From Hibiscus mutabilis (taxonomy: Eukaryota; Streptophyta; Magnoliopsida; Malvales; Malvaceae): DNA of 64,000 nucleotides. Below the pieces are notes generated by a model. It was not told the DNA's origin. It ran no database searches and saw only the letters and a list, made by a program, of their open reading frames with translations. This document shows positions 48,701 to 61,000 of the stretch, piece after piece. Numbering within the stretch: the stretch's first letter is position 1; each line of letters starts with the position of its first letter. Made by a program: the position numbers and the translations under genes. Location of the stretch: the NCBI GenBank assembly GCA_019671005.1, contig CM033752.1, positions 2,914,001 to 2,978,000 of the forward strand, written 5' to 3'.

Positions 48701-51671
48701 GAAAACTTGCTAAGCCCTTGAACTGGTTGATATATCAACTGAAGATGATTGCCCCCTACTCAGTCATATCTTCCCCATGAGTGTTCGAACATTTTCAACC
48801 ATGACATTACATTTTGAAATCATCTTTGAAGCAATAAAAAGAATCATTGGGCCTGAAGTAACTGAGTTGATTTCATACACTGGTTCAGAGATAATTCTTG
48901 CAAGCTGTACCCCCTTGATACATAGACATGAACGAGACAGACTTCAAAACTCCATAAAATCTTGGAATCATTCATTTTGGATCTCCGACTAACCTTTTCT
49001 TGATTTCTTCCATTAAGAACCTACACTTATTGGTAGCACATCCTAGTTCCCCATGCGAAACTTGTAAATATCGAGATCATAACTATGATAGATGGGCTTG
49101 AAATCTTCTTCACCGGCCTAAGGGTAAAATAAGTCTGAAATGGGCATTTAAAATTTGCATTTGTCTGAGGAATCTTCTATGATAGACCTAACGAGTCAGT
49201 TGACCCTTCCCTCTTACAACCTTAGGGAGTCCGACTGCATTCATCCATTTTTTTCTCTCATTTCACTTGACATTTTCAGCATTTGTTTTCTAAGCAATCC
49301 AATTGCATTTCTCTAATAAGAGGATACTTTTTAAAGTTACATATCTTAACAGCTGATGTTCAGTGTCAACTTCCAAAATCTCCAACTTCAGAAAGTTTTG
49401 AATTTGTAGCTTGAAAATGTAGCATTCTTCAGTGTCTCAGTCATGACTCACAATAGTCTTGATATTGTAACAACTTAATTAATAAGGCTCTGATAATTTC
49501 TCATGGTACCACGAAGCTTCGAGCAACACGAATGAGATCCAATCTAGATTTAGACTTTCCACTAACAGGAGCATCTTGAGCATTTGATCTTAGGGCATTC
49601 TTTGGTGAAGAAAGTATTGCAGAAAAGATACCAAAATATTACTCTGACTCTAATAAACCCCATATTGCAACGAGTTATTCACAAAAGTTTGTCACAGCTT
49701 CTGTCATTTCTCTTTTTTTTCAACTGTTTTAGCAAATAATAGCCCCTAATTGAACTAGACTCCTTACTTTCAGAACATAAATACCCAACCCTAATGAGAC
49801 CAAAAACTTCAATAGGGCCATTATCTGAGAGTGATTTTCTACAGAGCAGGGCCACAAATCTGAATACGACATTGGAAAGGAATGATTGTATTCTTTTTCT
49901 GACTGGTCTCTTCTGTCTCTTTGTCTTGTATCTGTATTCTGCGTCTCTTGCAATCAACCCCTTTGTGAGCAAACTTCAATCTTCAACCGACCTTGTCGTT
50001 CATCGCTTTAGAGAAAATCTCTTCTGTTGCCCATTGTATCTGTTAGGATCATTATATCCTCTGACTGCTGCTGAACCATCGATCGGCAAGACTTTCGGCT
50101 AAACTTCAGAATTTGAATTCATTTAGTCTCTCTATGCCAGTCAACTCGCTTCCTTCATTTTAGCATTTTCAAGATCCATCGATGCCTCTAAGTCAAGCAT
50201 TCCACTATTCTCATCATAATCTAAACTCGGGTCTTCTAAATTCTATACAAATGCCCCCAGCTATATTGATCCGAACTTACTCATCTTTTATTTGGCTTTT
50301 TGTTTCCATCTCCTTCTTAGTTCTCTATACAAATGTTGTACTGTGTTTTTTGATTCTACCACTTCCCTTAGTTCCTCATTTTTATCAGCATTCCCTTAAT
50401 TGTGGTATCCTTTAGTAAATTCATCATTTGTGAGACTTGGATATCAACTCCGAGTTCAAAACTTTTTATTCCTCTTTAAGTTTAGAAACAGTCCTTGAAT
50501 GTGCCTTCAATTTATTCGTCCTCTATCCTTCCTCTGGTTATCACAGTTCTTCGGATACCATATCTTGTTTATCTCTGTAACTACCATTACCCTTATCTTG
50601 AATCCTGAACTATTGTTGAATCTTGTATAAACCTTATCCTTTTTGACCATTAGAAAACCTCGTATTTCTCTATTGTTGTTACATGTATCCTCCTGAAAAG
50701 CGAATAATTATACCGAGCTTCATACACAGGTCATGGCCCTAAACAACTATTGATCCATTTGACTGTCTGACAGCAATGCTATAATTCAAAAATTTTATTG
50801 GAAATGACTCTTTATATTTCCCATCCTATGGTTCTCAAATTAAACTAATTCTGGCAAAACTTTATCATGTTCAGAAATTTTTGGTACAACCTTTCATTGA
50901 TGACACCTAGCATCCATGAATATTGTCTTCGTTCTTGTAGTGAATCTTCTCGAATCCAGTCCTTAGTGACATATTATCCCCCACTTGTCTAGCAGACCCT
51001 TCAGCTCTTATGGCCACTGCCTATTCAACTAATCCTCGAACCAATACCTCTCATGAATGCAATGTGATGCACATAAACATATAACAAAACAAAAAAAACA
51101 AAACACAAAAAACCGTGTCAATATGATGAAATAATACTGCAAGCAAAAATAATTGCTATAGAAACAATTTATATTGCGTAAAAATAACCAGAGAACAATT
51201 TATATTGTGCACAAAAAATAACCAGAGAAATAAATTTAAATCAGCAGCACCCTGTCCTAGGTCCCTGTCTGGCTCTAGCGGGGTAGGTCTCTATTACAGC
51301 ATGTGGGTTTCGATCTAGACTCTGGGTACCTGAACTGTCGTTACTGGACTAGTAAGACATCGATTCGGGAGTATACGACCCCTTATAGCGGAAGCGTAAC
51401 CTCACGGTGTATAAGGATGGTATACCAGAATGAGAAAAAAATCCGATCACGGAGCTGAATAACTCACGTAGGATCATGCCTTACTCCCACTTAAGGGTGA
51501 AAGCCCGGGTAGAAGGCTTATGCATGAATGACAATTTATATCACACAAGAAAAAGATATCTGCATTTTTCCTGAAAATTCATCCAATAATTATGGAAAAA
51601 AATTAAATTCAAATTACTGTCCAAAATGCCACGTAAAATTAATTAGGCTTGACTCTCGATTTTTAAATTCC
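45800..51671 (-). other. Interior of Tat-like element without intact genes
   Basis: About 5.9 kb with no recognisable retrotransposon enzyme on either strand. The longest minus-strand ORF here, 49972-49679 (starting MLTKGLIARDAEYRYKTKRQ), is basic and unassigned. Short minus-strand stretches near 49440-49330 and 49010-49050 faintly resemble gag tail sequence, too weak to call. The segment 51060-51671 would be the 5' leader. Confidence 0.55.
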
Positions 51672-51688
51672 TCAGCGGAGTCGCCAAG
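51672..51688 (-). other. Primer binding site of Tat-like element
   Basis: The minus strand reads TTGGCGACTCCGCTGAG, one base inside the 5' LTR edge at 51690. It differs from the Met-tRNA sites of the Gypsy and Copia elements elsewhere in the window. Confidence 0.8.
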
Positions 51689-51689
51689 C

Positions 51690-54416
51690 TGTCGCGGCCA
51701 TTTTCGAAATCGGGATGTGTAAAAATAGCATGACGATCGATCTTTTGAAAAATTAGTGTTTTTTGGCCATTTTTAATTTAATCTTAAAGATTTAAGGTTT
51801 TACATATTAAATCAAAATTTCCTTTATTTATCCTTGAAAAACATTTTGGAGTCGCCACCGATCACTTCGAGGTAGACCGGACACCGGAAAAACAAACCAG
51901 AGATTATGTCTTAAAAAATGGGTTTGGGAGTCGGTTACGTAGAGAAGGGTTAGCACCCCTACAAATTCCCATTATTGGTACCCTTAATTTTAAGTGGCAT
52001 TTTGAATTTAATTTATCCTATAATTATTAATTGAATTTAAATTCTGAATGCATATATCCTTTTATAAGGAAATTCATTTTGTTCGAATACGAGATTAAAA
52101 GCACCCTGTTAGGTGGCACCCCTATTCGTATTTAAAAATGAATTTCCAACATAAAAGGTTTTTAATGAATGTCATTTTATTGTCTTGTTTATTTTAAGTA
52201 CTAATCCTAAAAAAGGCTCTAATTAATTAGTTATTTATGCTATAAATATTAATTAATTTAATGGCTTTTATGAGAAAATGCCAATTGCTTGAACATCTTC
52301 CATATATGTAAAGCCCTTAAATTATTCATATTCCTAATTATTTAATCCTTTTAGTTAATTAAAGTTCTAGTCCTAATTCCTAACAAATAATTTAGTCAAT
52401 ATTATAGGTGAAAATGTATATTAAATGTTCACCTTTAAAACCAATGTTGAGATAACACTCCATTGTAAACAATGGAACACCATCCAAATTTGGGTCCCAA
52501 AGATTCAATTTAATATATATTTAATTATCTACAATGTACTTTAATTAATTGTCTAATTCTAATTAAAGACTAAAATAATATTCAATTTTATGTGTTATGT
52601 ATATTAAATATAATTATAAAAATTCATGTTGAGACAACACCCCATTGTAAACAATAGAACATCATCCAAATTAGAATTTTTAAATTATATTTAATATGCA
52701 CTTCATTACTACAATTATCTTGTCTAATTTAATTATTTAATTCCTATTAAAGACCCTAAAACTAAAGGCACTAATCTAGTTAATTATCCTAAATTATTAA
52801 ATTGTCTAATATGCAAAACTACATGCCTAATTTAAAATATGCAAGCAAACATACAATTAAAAGGCAATTTAATTAAATTAAAATAATTAAATAAATTACT
52901 AAATTAAAACAAATGGAAACAAAGCCTACTTTTATTATAAGGACTAAATTGAAATAACTACAAAACCTTATGTCCAATTACAAAGGCCCAAGGTGACCAC
53001 ATTGAAAAGATTACAAACTAAGGGGAACAATTACAAGACATAGGGGATCGAATTGAAAGAATTGCAAAGCATGTAGCTCGATTTCAAGGGGAATGAGACC
53101 AATTTGAAAGAATGTAAAACATTGGGAAAAGCCAAAGGCGACCCGTAAGATGGTGCGCGGATCTAAGCCGACCCGCATAAAAACGCGGGGGTTACCCTTT
53201 GACCCGGTGCCAAAACAGCATCGTTCCAAGCGGGGTATAAATCCCCTGAACCGAGCCAACTCGGCCATAATTCCCTCACTCACTCTCACTCTTCACTCTT
53301 TCTCTCTCCCCATTTCTCTCTGAACACAAACACCCTAAGCCCAGATTTCCCAGCTCACCAAGATAAAATACACTCAATTTTGGATGAATATTCATCCGAG
53401 TTCTTCAAGAACTCGATGAATATCATCCTCTTCGGCCACACGCTACCGCCAACGCCGCCGTTGAATCTTCAACCACCACACACTGCCACCTCCGACGTGT
53501 TTCCCGGCCACCGTTCCTATATCCCTCCATTGTCGATCGCCGGCCAACCGCCGCGAGGCAATTTCTTACCGTCGTTCGCCAGAACCCTAAAACTCTCCCC
53601 AAACCTTATTTTTTCACCATTTTCTTAGATCTACCCGGCTCGAAAGAGCCACCCAACTCTGGCCAAACTAAACCTAAACTACCCGAACCAAACCTCTTTA
53701 ACTCCGACAAAGCCCTAACTTCGGCCATCACACTAACTTTCAAGTTCATTTCGGTTTTCTGCTTTTGCTATTATCATTTTTGTTGAATCTAACCTTTTTC
53801 ATGCTTGTTTTGCAGGGAAATAGGAAGATCAGAGGATTTACCTTCCGACGGTGGTTCGGCAATGTCGGTCATCTTCTCCAATGAAGTTCCTGGCATCTAC
53901 GACGGTCATTCGTGCACCAGTAACCAATCAGATTTCTCGAACGGTTTGGCTTCCCGAGGTATACTCTCTCTCCTCCCACTTCTTTTATTATATTATTATT
54001 ATTTAATAGTTTATTAATGACTAATTATTACCCCGATTTTTCTCTTTTTTCCTATTTATAGGTGTCAGATTTGTTGACGTAAGCAGAGCCAGCTGGATTC
54101 AAGGAAAACCAAAATCCATGGCATTTGGTTTTATCCAATGAACGAGCGCCATGTGTCTCTTCAGACTGGCATTTGGACGGGAAAATGAATTTGGGTTATA
54201 TCTTGTGTTTCTTTGACCAAAAATTAGAAGGAAATGGGATTATGTAAATGGGCTTTTCATTGTAATTGGGCTTTGAGATTTTATATGTATTTGAACATTA
54301 TTATGTGGATTGTATTTGGACTAAATTTATTTATTTACTTACTTATTGTATATTATTTATTATTTCGGCCTTATTTATATGTATATTCGAACCCCGGACA
54401 AAATACGGGTATGACA
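51690..54416 (-). repeat. 5' LTR of Tat-like element (2727 bp)
   Basis: Colinear with 40356-43040, with scattered substitutions and small indels. One is an insertion-like segment near 52264-52318 ('ggcttttatgagaaaatgcc' onward) that the other LTR lacks. Confidence 0.92.
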
Positions 54417-55217
54417 ACTTGAAATAAGTGAATGCATTTGATAAATCCTGAAAATATTGATACAACTTAAAAGACTATAATACCCTTAAGGGTTATGAAA
54501 TCTGATCTCGAAATGTCACTCATTTTTTATATTATTGTAAAACTGAGGAAAATACTATTCGAATTCATGTAAAAATACTTTGTAGGTACCATAATGTTGG
54601 GATCTGTTAGTTCGAATAGATTTGGAAATTTGATAAACCGTATAAATCTCTAATTCTGCAAATTTCCATTTTGTCCTTAATGAGTTGAATTACAAAATTG
54701 CCCCTAGTAATCAAATGACCAAAATGCCATTTTTAGCCAAAATGATTGGAACATTCCTATTATATCTGATATCCTAAATGATCCCAATGTATCACTTCCC
54801 AAATGCTTGGTTGGAGTCGTTGGTTACTAAGCCCCCTTTTAATATGGACCTCACTTTTGAAATCAGTTCGAAATTGTCAGAAGTTTAGTGTTCCCCTTTT
54901 CTTGTAAATACCAAGCACCTCCGATAAATATTGGCCATCTAGTGTGTTTCATGTACACATGAATATTCTCTTTATAAAAAATCAAGAATGTCTCTGTGAT
55001 CCGAAGCATGACTTATATCCGTCAGAAAGGATAGCTTTGATAGCATGCTCTCTGGTTCCTGTTATACTGATAAACACATGTTTGATTCCTATTTTACTGA
55101 TAAATATATGTCTGATTTCTGTTTTTACACCATAACTATTATTACTACCTAAAATTGTTTTACTGGGGTACTTGGGATATGATATGAAATATCTGCAGGT
55201 TCAATCCTAACCAGGCT

Positions 55218-55470
55218 GGTAATTCCTACTGTATCAGGTTCCTACACTTCGGCTAGGGTAATTCCTATTGTATCAGGTTCATATGTTTCGGCTAGGGTGA
55301 TTCCTACTGTATCAGGTTCCTACGTTTCGGGTAGGGTGACTCCTACTGTATCAAGTTCCTACGCTTTGGCTAGGGTGATTCTTTCTGTATTAGGTTCCTA
55401 CGCTTTGGCTAGGGTGATTCCTACTATATCAGGTTCCTACACTTTGGCTAGGGTGATTCCTACTGGACTT
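55218..55470 (+). repeat. 39-bp minisatellite in outer LTR
   Basis: Six to seven units of 'tgattcctactgtatcaggt / tcctacgtttcggctaggg', 39 bp each. The period is 13 codons, so the plus strand translates as 13-residue VIPTVSGSYALAR repeats. No promoter or domain suggests a real protein. Confidence 0.9.
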
Positions 55471-55554
55471 AAGGCACCCCCTTAAGTCGGCACCTACGCT
55501 CAATGGGTTTGGGTTACAACCTTTATAGATACAGTTCTAGGGAACTACATATTA

Positions 55555-56890
55555 GAGTTCGGTTGAAGGGTATTAGGTGCTTCAAATAAAACTTCACTTC
55601 CTTATTTGAATTTACCCTACTGAATAAATTACCAATGTATGAAACTCTAAGTATGGTTCCTATATGCACTCAATTGAACACACTAAACTCCTCAGTTCAA
55701 CTTGCTTAATCTATCATTCTTCTGATTCTTCAGACTATAGGCTTCTCACCTAATACTCGAGTGATCGAATAAAGAACAACGATGTTACCTTCAAATATAA
55801 CGTTTTATTGAAATATTGAATCAAAATTGAAACTTGTTGTCGCCCGAAACACCATGACAACTTTAAGCTTTGCTTTTATACCTGCATGTGTCTTTAGCAT
55901 CTCTTGGCAGTTTTGTATTATTGAGCTCTTCTAAGATCACACCGTTATTTACCATCGCAGGTTAAAAATTAAACATGATGCAGTTATCGACATTAGTAAG
56001 AGAGTTCCTTCGGCACTGCTTGCGAAGTACAATACTTGTGTAATTAAAAGGCATGTATGTCACGTATTATTTAAAATGAGGTTGAAACTCATTTTATAAT
56101 GTGCATTTATGAACATTGTCTTGTTAAATGAATAATTTTTTAACTTATATTTTAAATCCATAATTTATTTTATGGTTTAAAATGGTTTGACAATTCGTTT
56201 TATCTGAAATTTTAATGTGGGTCATTCGGTTGAAGGGTATTAGGTGCTTCAAATAAAACTTCACTTTCTTCTTTGAATTTACCCTACTGAATAAATTACC
56301 GATGTATGAAACTCTATGTATGGTTCCTATCTGCACTAAATTGAACACACTAAACTCCCCAGTTCAACTTGCTTAATCTATCATTCTTCTGATTCTTCGG
56401 ACTATAAGTTTCTCACCTGATATTCGAGTGGTCGAACAAAGAACAACGATGTTACCTTTAAATATAACGTTTTATTGAAATATCGAATCAAAATTGAAAC
56501 ATGTTGTCGCCCGAAACACCATGACAACTTTAAGCTTTGCTTTTATACCTGCATGTGCCTTTAGCATCTCTTGGCAGTTTTGTATTATTGAGCTTTTCTA
56601 AGCTCACACCGTTATTTATCATCATAGGTTAAAAATTAAACATGATGCGGTTATTGACATTAGTAGGAGGTAGGAGAGTTCTTTCAGCACTGCTTGCGAA
56701 GTACAATACTTGTGTAATTAAAAGGCATGTATGTCACGTATTATTTTATATGAGTTTGAAACTTATTTTATAATGTGCATTTATGAACATTGTCTTGTTA
56801 AATGAATAATTTTTGAACTTATATTTTAAATCCATAATTTATTTTATGGTTTAAAATGGTTTGACAATTCATTTTATCTGAAATTTTAAT
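55555..56890. repeat. Tandem duplication, period about 667 bp
   Basis: The unit starting GGTTGAAGGGTATTAGGTGC at 55561 recurs at 56228 and is followed by matching sequence for the full period, ending with 'gaaattttaatgt(a/g)ggtcatt' at both ends. I see a few percent differences, including a short 'gtaggag' repeat in the second copy near 56665. Confidence 0.9.
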
Positions 56891-56968
56891 GTAGGTCATT
56901 TTGGTGACCCAAATGTGATACCTCGAATTGGATCGGACAACCCGTATCAGTCGGGGTGTTACAATATT

Positions 56969-57690
56969 TAATATAAATCATATATATATATATTCACACA
57001 AATTTTTCTAATGTTAAGATGTTAATAAGACTAGTGTGTTTTTGGTTGCAGTTGCGGTGGCCAGGGCCCGTTCACCATCAACAGCAATCCCAAACACCCA
57101 CAAGTTTGGCTCTAAACGCCTGTTTATCCACCTATTTACGTGCCCAAATGCCCGTTTCGGGACAACCGGATTTTTTGACTTCTGGCCAATGCCTGTTTGC
57201 CCCCAAACCTGAGTTGGGGACTGCAACCCCAAAGGGATCCTAAGAAGAGATCCATTTGTACAACTGCAAATCAAAGACAAGGGCAATGAAGAGCGTAAAT
57301 TATGAGGTCAAAGAGTGCAGCAGCACCACTCTTAAATCATCAACAGTCCAACTACCAAAGAACTGACAAAATAACATAGTGGTTGCAGCACCTATTGACC
57401 AGCCTTCATCGGCATGGTGTAATCCATTGCCGGTGTAGCTTTTCAGCCTCTATTCTCCAATGTAATCAAAATATCCAGGATAAAGGTATAGGATAGCGAT
57501 GAAAAACAAGAGCAAATAAATGAGATGAGCTTCCTTAAGCACAGTTAACTGGCCATGATGCTGCATGTTCAGTATAGTTCGTTCACTTCTATTCGGTTAA
57601 TTAAACAGGGGATATTGCAATCCGAAGAAGCGGATACCGGATAAGAACAAAGTTCTAAGCATGAACATGGAGAAACTTGAACCAACGAAC
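56969..57690 (-). other. Interval between outer LTR and kinase stop, including kinase 3' UTR
   Basis: The part next to 57690 is presumably the kinase 3' UTR; AATAAA-like signals on the minus strand are not decisive. ORFs at 57019-57286 on both strands overlap each other and match nothing I know. A (TA)n run is at 56980-56990. Confidence 0.45.
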
Positions 57691-60608
57691 CTATGATTCT
57701 TTTGCTCTGGGCTTTGGTGATGGGTGAGGTTGGTGATATTGAGGAGCCTGATGATTGTTTGAAGCGGATAAACTCCTCATAGGTTGTCCCTTCCTCACAA
57801 CAAATCCAGCCCGAGCTCTGGTGCCGTTTTTAGCATTTACATTGGACCCAACACGATCGGATTGAATTGTTTGGAAATAAGAGGAAGAGCTTGCCATATC
57901 TTTAAGGTTTGGTAGTGGCATTAGGGTTTCAACAACTTCACCCATCCGAGGTCTGGCTTTCGGATCACGACCAAGACATTGGGCAGCCAGCTGGGTAGCC
58001 TTTTGTGCACCTTTTATCGAAAAGTGGCCTTCAAGCCGAGGATCCAAGATTCGGAAGAACCCTCTCCTGTCTCCAAGATGCGGTCTTGCCCATTCCACAA
58101 GATTGTGCTCCCCATTAGGTCGGTTTTTGTCCATGGATCTTCGGCCGGTCAACATCTCAAGTAAAACTACCCCGAAGCTATATACATCACTCTTCGAACT
58201 CAAATGTCCTAAACCAATAACAGTATCAGACTTATATAACCACAAATATAAATAAATAAAAACTAAAACATATTCTCAATAAAATCACAAAATACTGTTT
58301 AATTAATGCATATCATAGGTGGACTATTTTCGAAAGGCAGAGCAGAAAGAAAGTTGGAGATGAAGGGGACTAATTCATCAAACATCATATCTGGAAATAA
58401 AACCATGATTCTACCACATACCAGTCATTACATATTCGGGTGCAGCATAGCCATATGTTCCCATAACTCGAGTAGACACATGAGTTTTATCTCCTTCGGG
58501 ACCATCTTTGGCCAGTCCAAAATCAGAGAGCTTGGCATTGTAATCCTGGAAAATGGTAAGGGTTTTAGTACAATAAAAACATAAATTTGTAGAGGGAACT
58601 TAATGTCTTAGTTACATACTGCATCTAACAAGATATTAGATGTTTTAAAATCCCGATATATCACTGGTCTTTCTGCTTCTTCATGAAGAAAAGCGAGACC
58701 CTTTGCAGCACCAAGTGCAATTTTCATTCGGATAGACCAAGGAAGTGGCAAGGACCCTTCTGCGCGAAAAATGGTTGTTACCAGAGAAAATTAAACATCA
58801 ACCACGAAAATGCAAGTGCATAAAGCACAGCGATAACAGATATGAAAGTAAAAAACACACAAGTTGTATGATCCAGTACATAACTCGGATACCTCGAATT
58901 TGAGGCTCTTAGACAAAATAAAAACGACAAATCAAGTCAATTCTAACATAAGAATTTACTATAATCATAAATGGATGACTTCTAATACGGCAGCCTAACT
59001 GTCAAAATCCAATTATGTGATGTGATGAAATCTTTTCGCCAAATGAATGTTCGAGCTAACTAGGAAGAAACATGTCTGTCGTAGGTGAATAAAATAAAAT
59101 AAAATAATATAACAACATAAGAGAAAAACTTGAGGCGCCACTCAATGTCTCTAATCTAAATATTGAGCAACCCTAGAAACCATGTGTTTATTTAAGAAAG
59201 CTATCCGCATATGCATGGCTGAGCTACTTAAGTGTCGGAATACTTTGGTTAAAACCATGCTTAATGTATATCACGAAACAAAAGGTCATTACGTACTTCG
59301 GAAGAGGTGGTTCTCTAAGCTTCCTCTTGGCATAAACTCGTATACCAGTAACCTGTGATCCTCCTCAATGCAGTAACCAACCAATTTAACCAAATTGGGA
59401 TGGAGGAGGTTACCAAGAAAATCCACTTCAGCCTGAAATAAAATGGGAAACATGAAATTTACGATAGAAAATATTGCCAAAAAAAAACATCATTCAGATG
59501 TCATACCAGCCATTCTTTGTGACCCTGAAGTCCTTCGATGTTTAGTGTTTTGACAGCAACGGTAAGTCCAGTACCGGGTTTCACAGGAGCGGTTCCGTTT
59601 TCTTCAATCCAGCCTTTGAAGACGCAACCAAACCCACCCTCACCAAGAAGACTCTCGGGTCTGAAATTTCGGGTTGCTAATTTAAGGTCAATAAATGTGA
59701 ACTTTCGTAGCTGCGAAGCAACTTTCAGTTCCTCACTGTATTTTGGTGTGGACGGAGCAGTTCCTGCATTACTAGTTGTTGTAGAAGACACCGAAACAAC
59801 TGGTCGATCTCTGTTTTTCTTCTTCGTTTGTTTACTTTCGGCTGAATTTATACAAACAGCAAGGCAGTGAAATTAATGGTCAAGTTTAACAAGTACAAAA
59901 AGAACAATAACACTATCAGATACCATTTCATATAGTATATATGCATTTATCACACAGTAAATGTTTTCAAAACTGTATCAAATCCCTCAAAAGGATTCAT
60001 ATCATTGGCTTTTCCAAAATAATAAAGGGTTAAACCCTAGTTGCTTTCAAGTTTCAACTAATCTCCCCATTCAGCAAAACTTACCATGTGACTAATGGAA
60101 AAGTAAAACACACACACATATATATAAGATTGATACAAGAAAGCAATCTCAGATGAACTTATATTCTCCTCACTGATTATTTAAATTTTAAAGATGTGTT
60201 CTGTAACACCAAAATACTTGGATATAATCTTAAATTTCTATATTCTCCATTGATATCAATACAAATCTTCTCAACATATGATCATATTCCTTCAGCTCAC
60301 TTAATGAAATAAAAAATAAAAAAGCTTTGCACCCATAAAGCTTATTTATTCAATTTATGAAGGAATAAAAAGAAGTAATTTTTAAGATTAAAAAAAAATT
60401 AAAAGGGAAGGGAAATCAGAAGATTACCATAAGGAGTACCTGTTCTTCCACTCATAGAGTTATCAACTCTTGATCTTGAAGACATGCAACTTCCCATAAA
60501 CCTTAATTTAACCCAGCACCCTGTTTCTTCTTCTTCATCTTCTCCATCTTTCTTCTTCCTTGGTGATTTTTTCTCAACAAATCTTTCAGATTGATGGCCA
60601 AACCCCAT
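57691..60608 (-). CDS. PBL34: Receptor-like cytoplasmic kinase, RLCK-VII (PBL34/35/36-like)
   Basis: A Ser/Thr protein kinase that acts at the plasma membrane. In Arabidopsis, PBL34/35/36 relay signals from immune receptor kinases. Six exons on the minus strand: 60608-60428, 59841-59507, 59432-59297, 58759-58620, 58545-58422 and 58208-57691, all GT-AG, total 1434 nt, 477 residues with phases intact. I start at ATG 60608 because it gives MGFGHQ, with Gly2 for N-myristoylation; the open frame upstream has only a TTG. An acidic and basic N terminus leads to GCWVKLRFMGSCMSS (about 30-44), with cysteines that could be palmitoylated. The kinase domain has GEGGFG (127-132), VAVK Lys158, YRDFK Asp254, DFG (272-274), GTYGYAAPE (293-301) and DVYSFGVVLLEMLTGRRS. 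The tail is Ser/Pro-rich, ending PSPKPRAKES. Length and sequence closely match the Arabidopsis proteins as I recall them; which of the three is not resolved. Confidence 0.95.
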
Positions 60609-61000
60609 CTTTCTAAAACCATCCAAATCCCTTTCAACAGAAAAGAACTTGTTTTTTTTCTACTACAAAGCAGACAACTTTTAATCTTAAAAATCTAAAC
60701 ACAAGTGGTTTTAAGCAATCAAACACTTAAAAAGTAGATTTTTAGCTGTTAATCACTAAGACCCAGTTTATGAAATTTTAGTCAAAATGCAATTTTAGAG
60801 AGAGGGGGGGGGGGAGACAAAGGGCAGATTGGGTAGTTTAAAACAAAGACAATGGGCAGCTTGGGCAACAGAGAGAAACAGAGATACAAGTGTTAAACAA
60901 TTTTTCATTTCTGTGGTGTTAACTACCAACAGTAATCTCTGCATATTCCATATCAACAATTTTGTTTAAAAATTAGTTTTGGGGTTATCTTACATCTAGA
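60609..61000 (-). promoter_or_regulatory. 5' UTR and promoter region of kinase gene
   Basis: A polypurine run, AGAGAGAGGGGGGGGGG, at about 60798-60814 appears as a pyrimidine-rich leader element on the minus (gene) strand. No definite TATA box is assigned. Confidence 0.45.

Larger units (their letters stand above)
40356..54416 (-). mobile_element. Tat/Ogre-like LTR element, large and non-autonomous
   Basis: LTRs at 40356-43040 and 51690-54416 enclose 8.65 kb. A perfect 5-bp target duplication, ACTTG, flanks the element (40351-40355 and 54417-54421). Orientation is minus: the primer site at 51672-51688 reads TTGGCGACTCCGCTGAGG, like the site I recall for Ogre/Tat elements (reported as Arg-tRNA type), and a purine tract lies at 43041-43056. 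The interior has no recognisable protease, reverse transcriptase or integrase and is rich in minisatellites. It therefore fits a large retrotransposon derivative mobilised by another element. Confidence 0.92.
28364..56963. mobile_element. Outer large LTR (probably solo, Del/Tekay-like), twice interrupted
   Basis: The left end is TGTAATACCCCAAAGTGGGG and the right end, at 56963, is GTCGGGGTGTTACA. The flanks are GTATT (28359-28363) and ATATT (56964-56968), four of five matching. Removing the Copia element (30085-39939) and the Tat-like element (40356-54416) leaves about 4.7 kb: 28364-30084, 39940-40355 and 54417-56963. No primer site, purine tract or coding domain is seen in these pieces, so they read best as one long LTR. 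Assignment to the Del/Tekay type rests only on LTR length and end sequence. ORFs such as 28816-29085 have no recognisable domain. Confidence 0.6.

Noticed and set aside
55218..55470. Possible CRISPR-like array
   Set aside because: The units are contiguous 39-bp repeats without unique spacers, in plant nuclear DNA; it is a minisatellite.
57014..57286. Overlapping ORFs on both strands downstream of the kinase
   Set aside because: Mutually antisense short frames in intergenic or 3' UTR sequence with no recognisable family.
60609..60626. Upstream extension of the kinase by six residues
   Set aside because: It would need a TTG start and would lose the Met-Gly N terminus; the ATG at 60608 is preferred.
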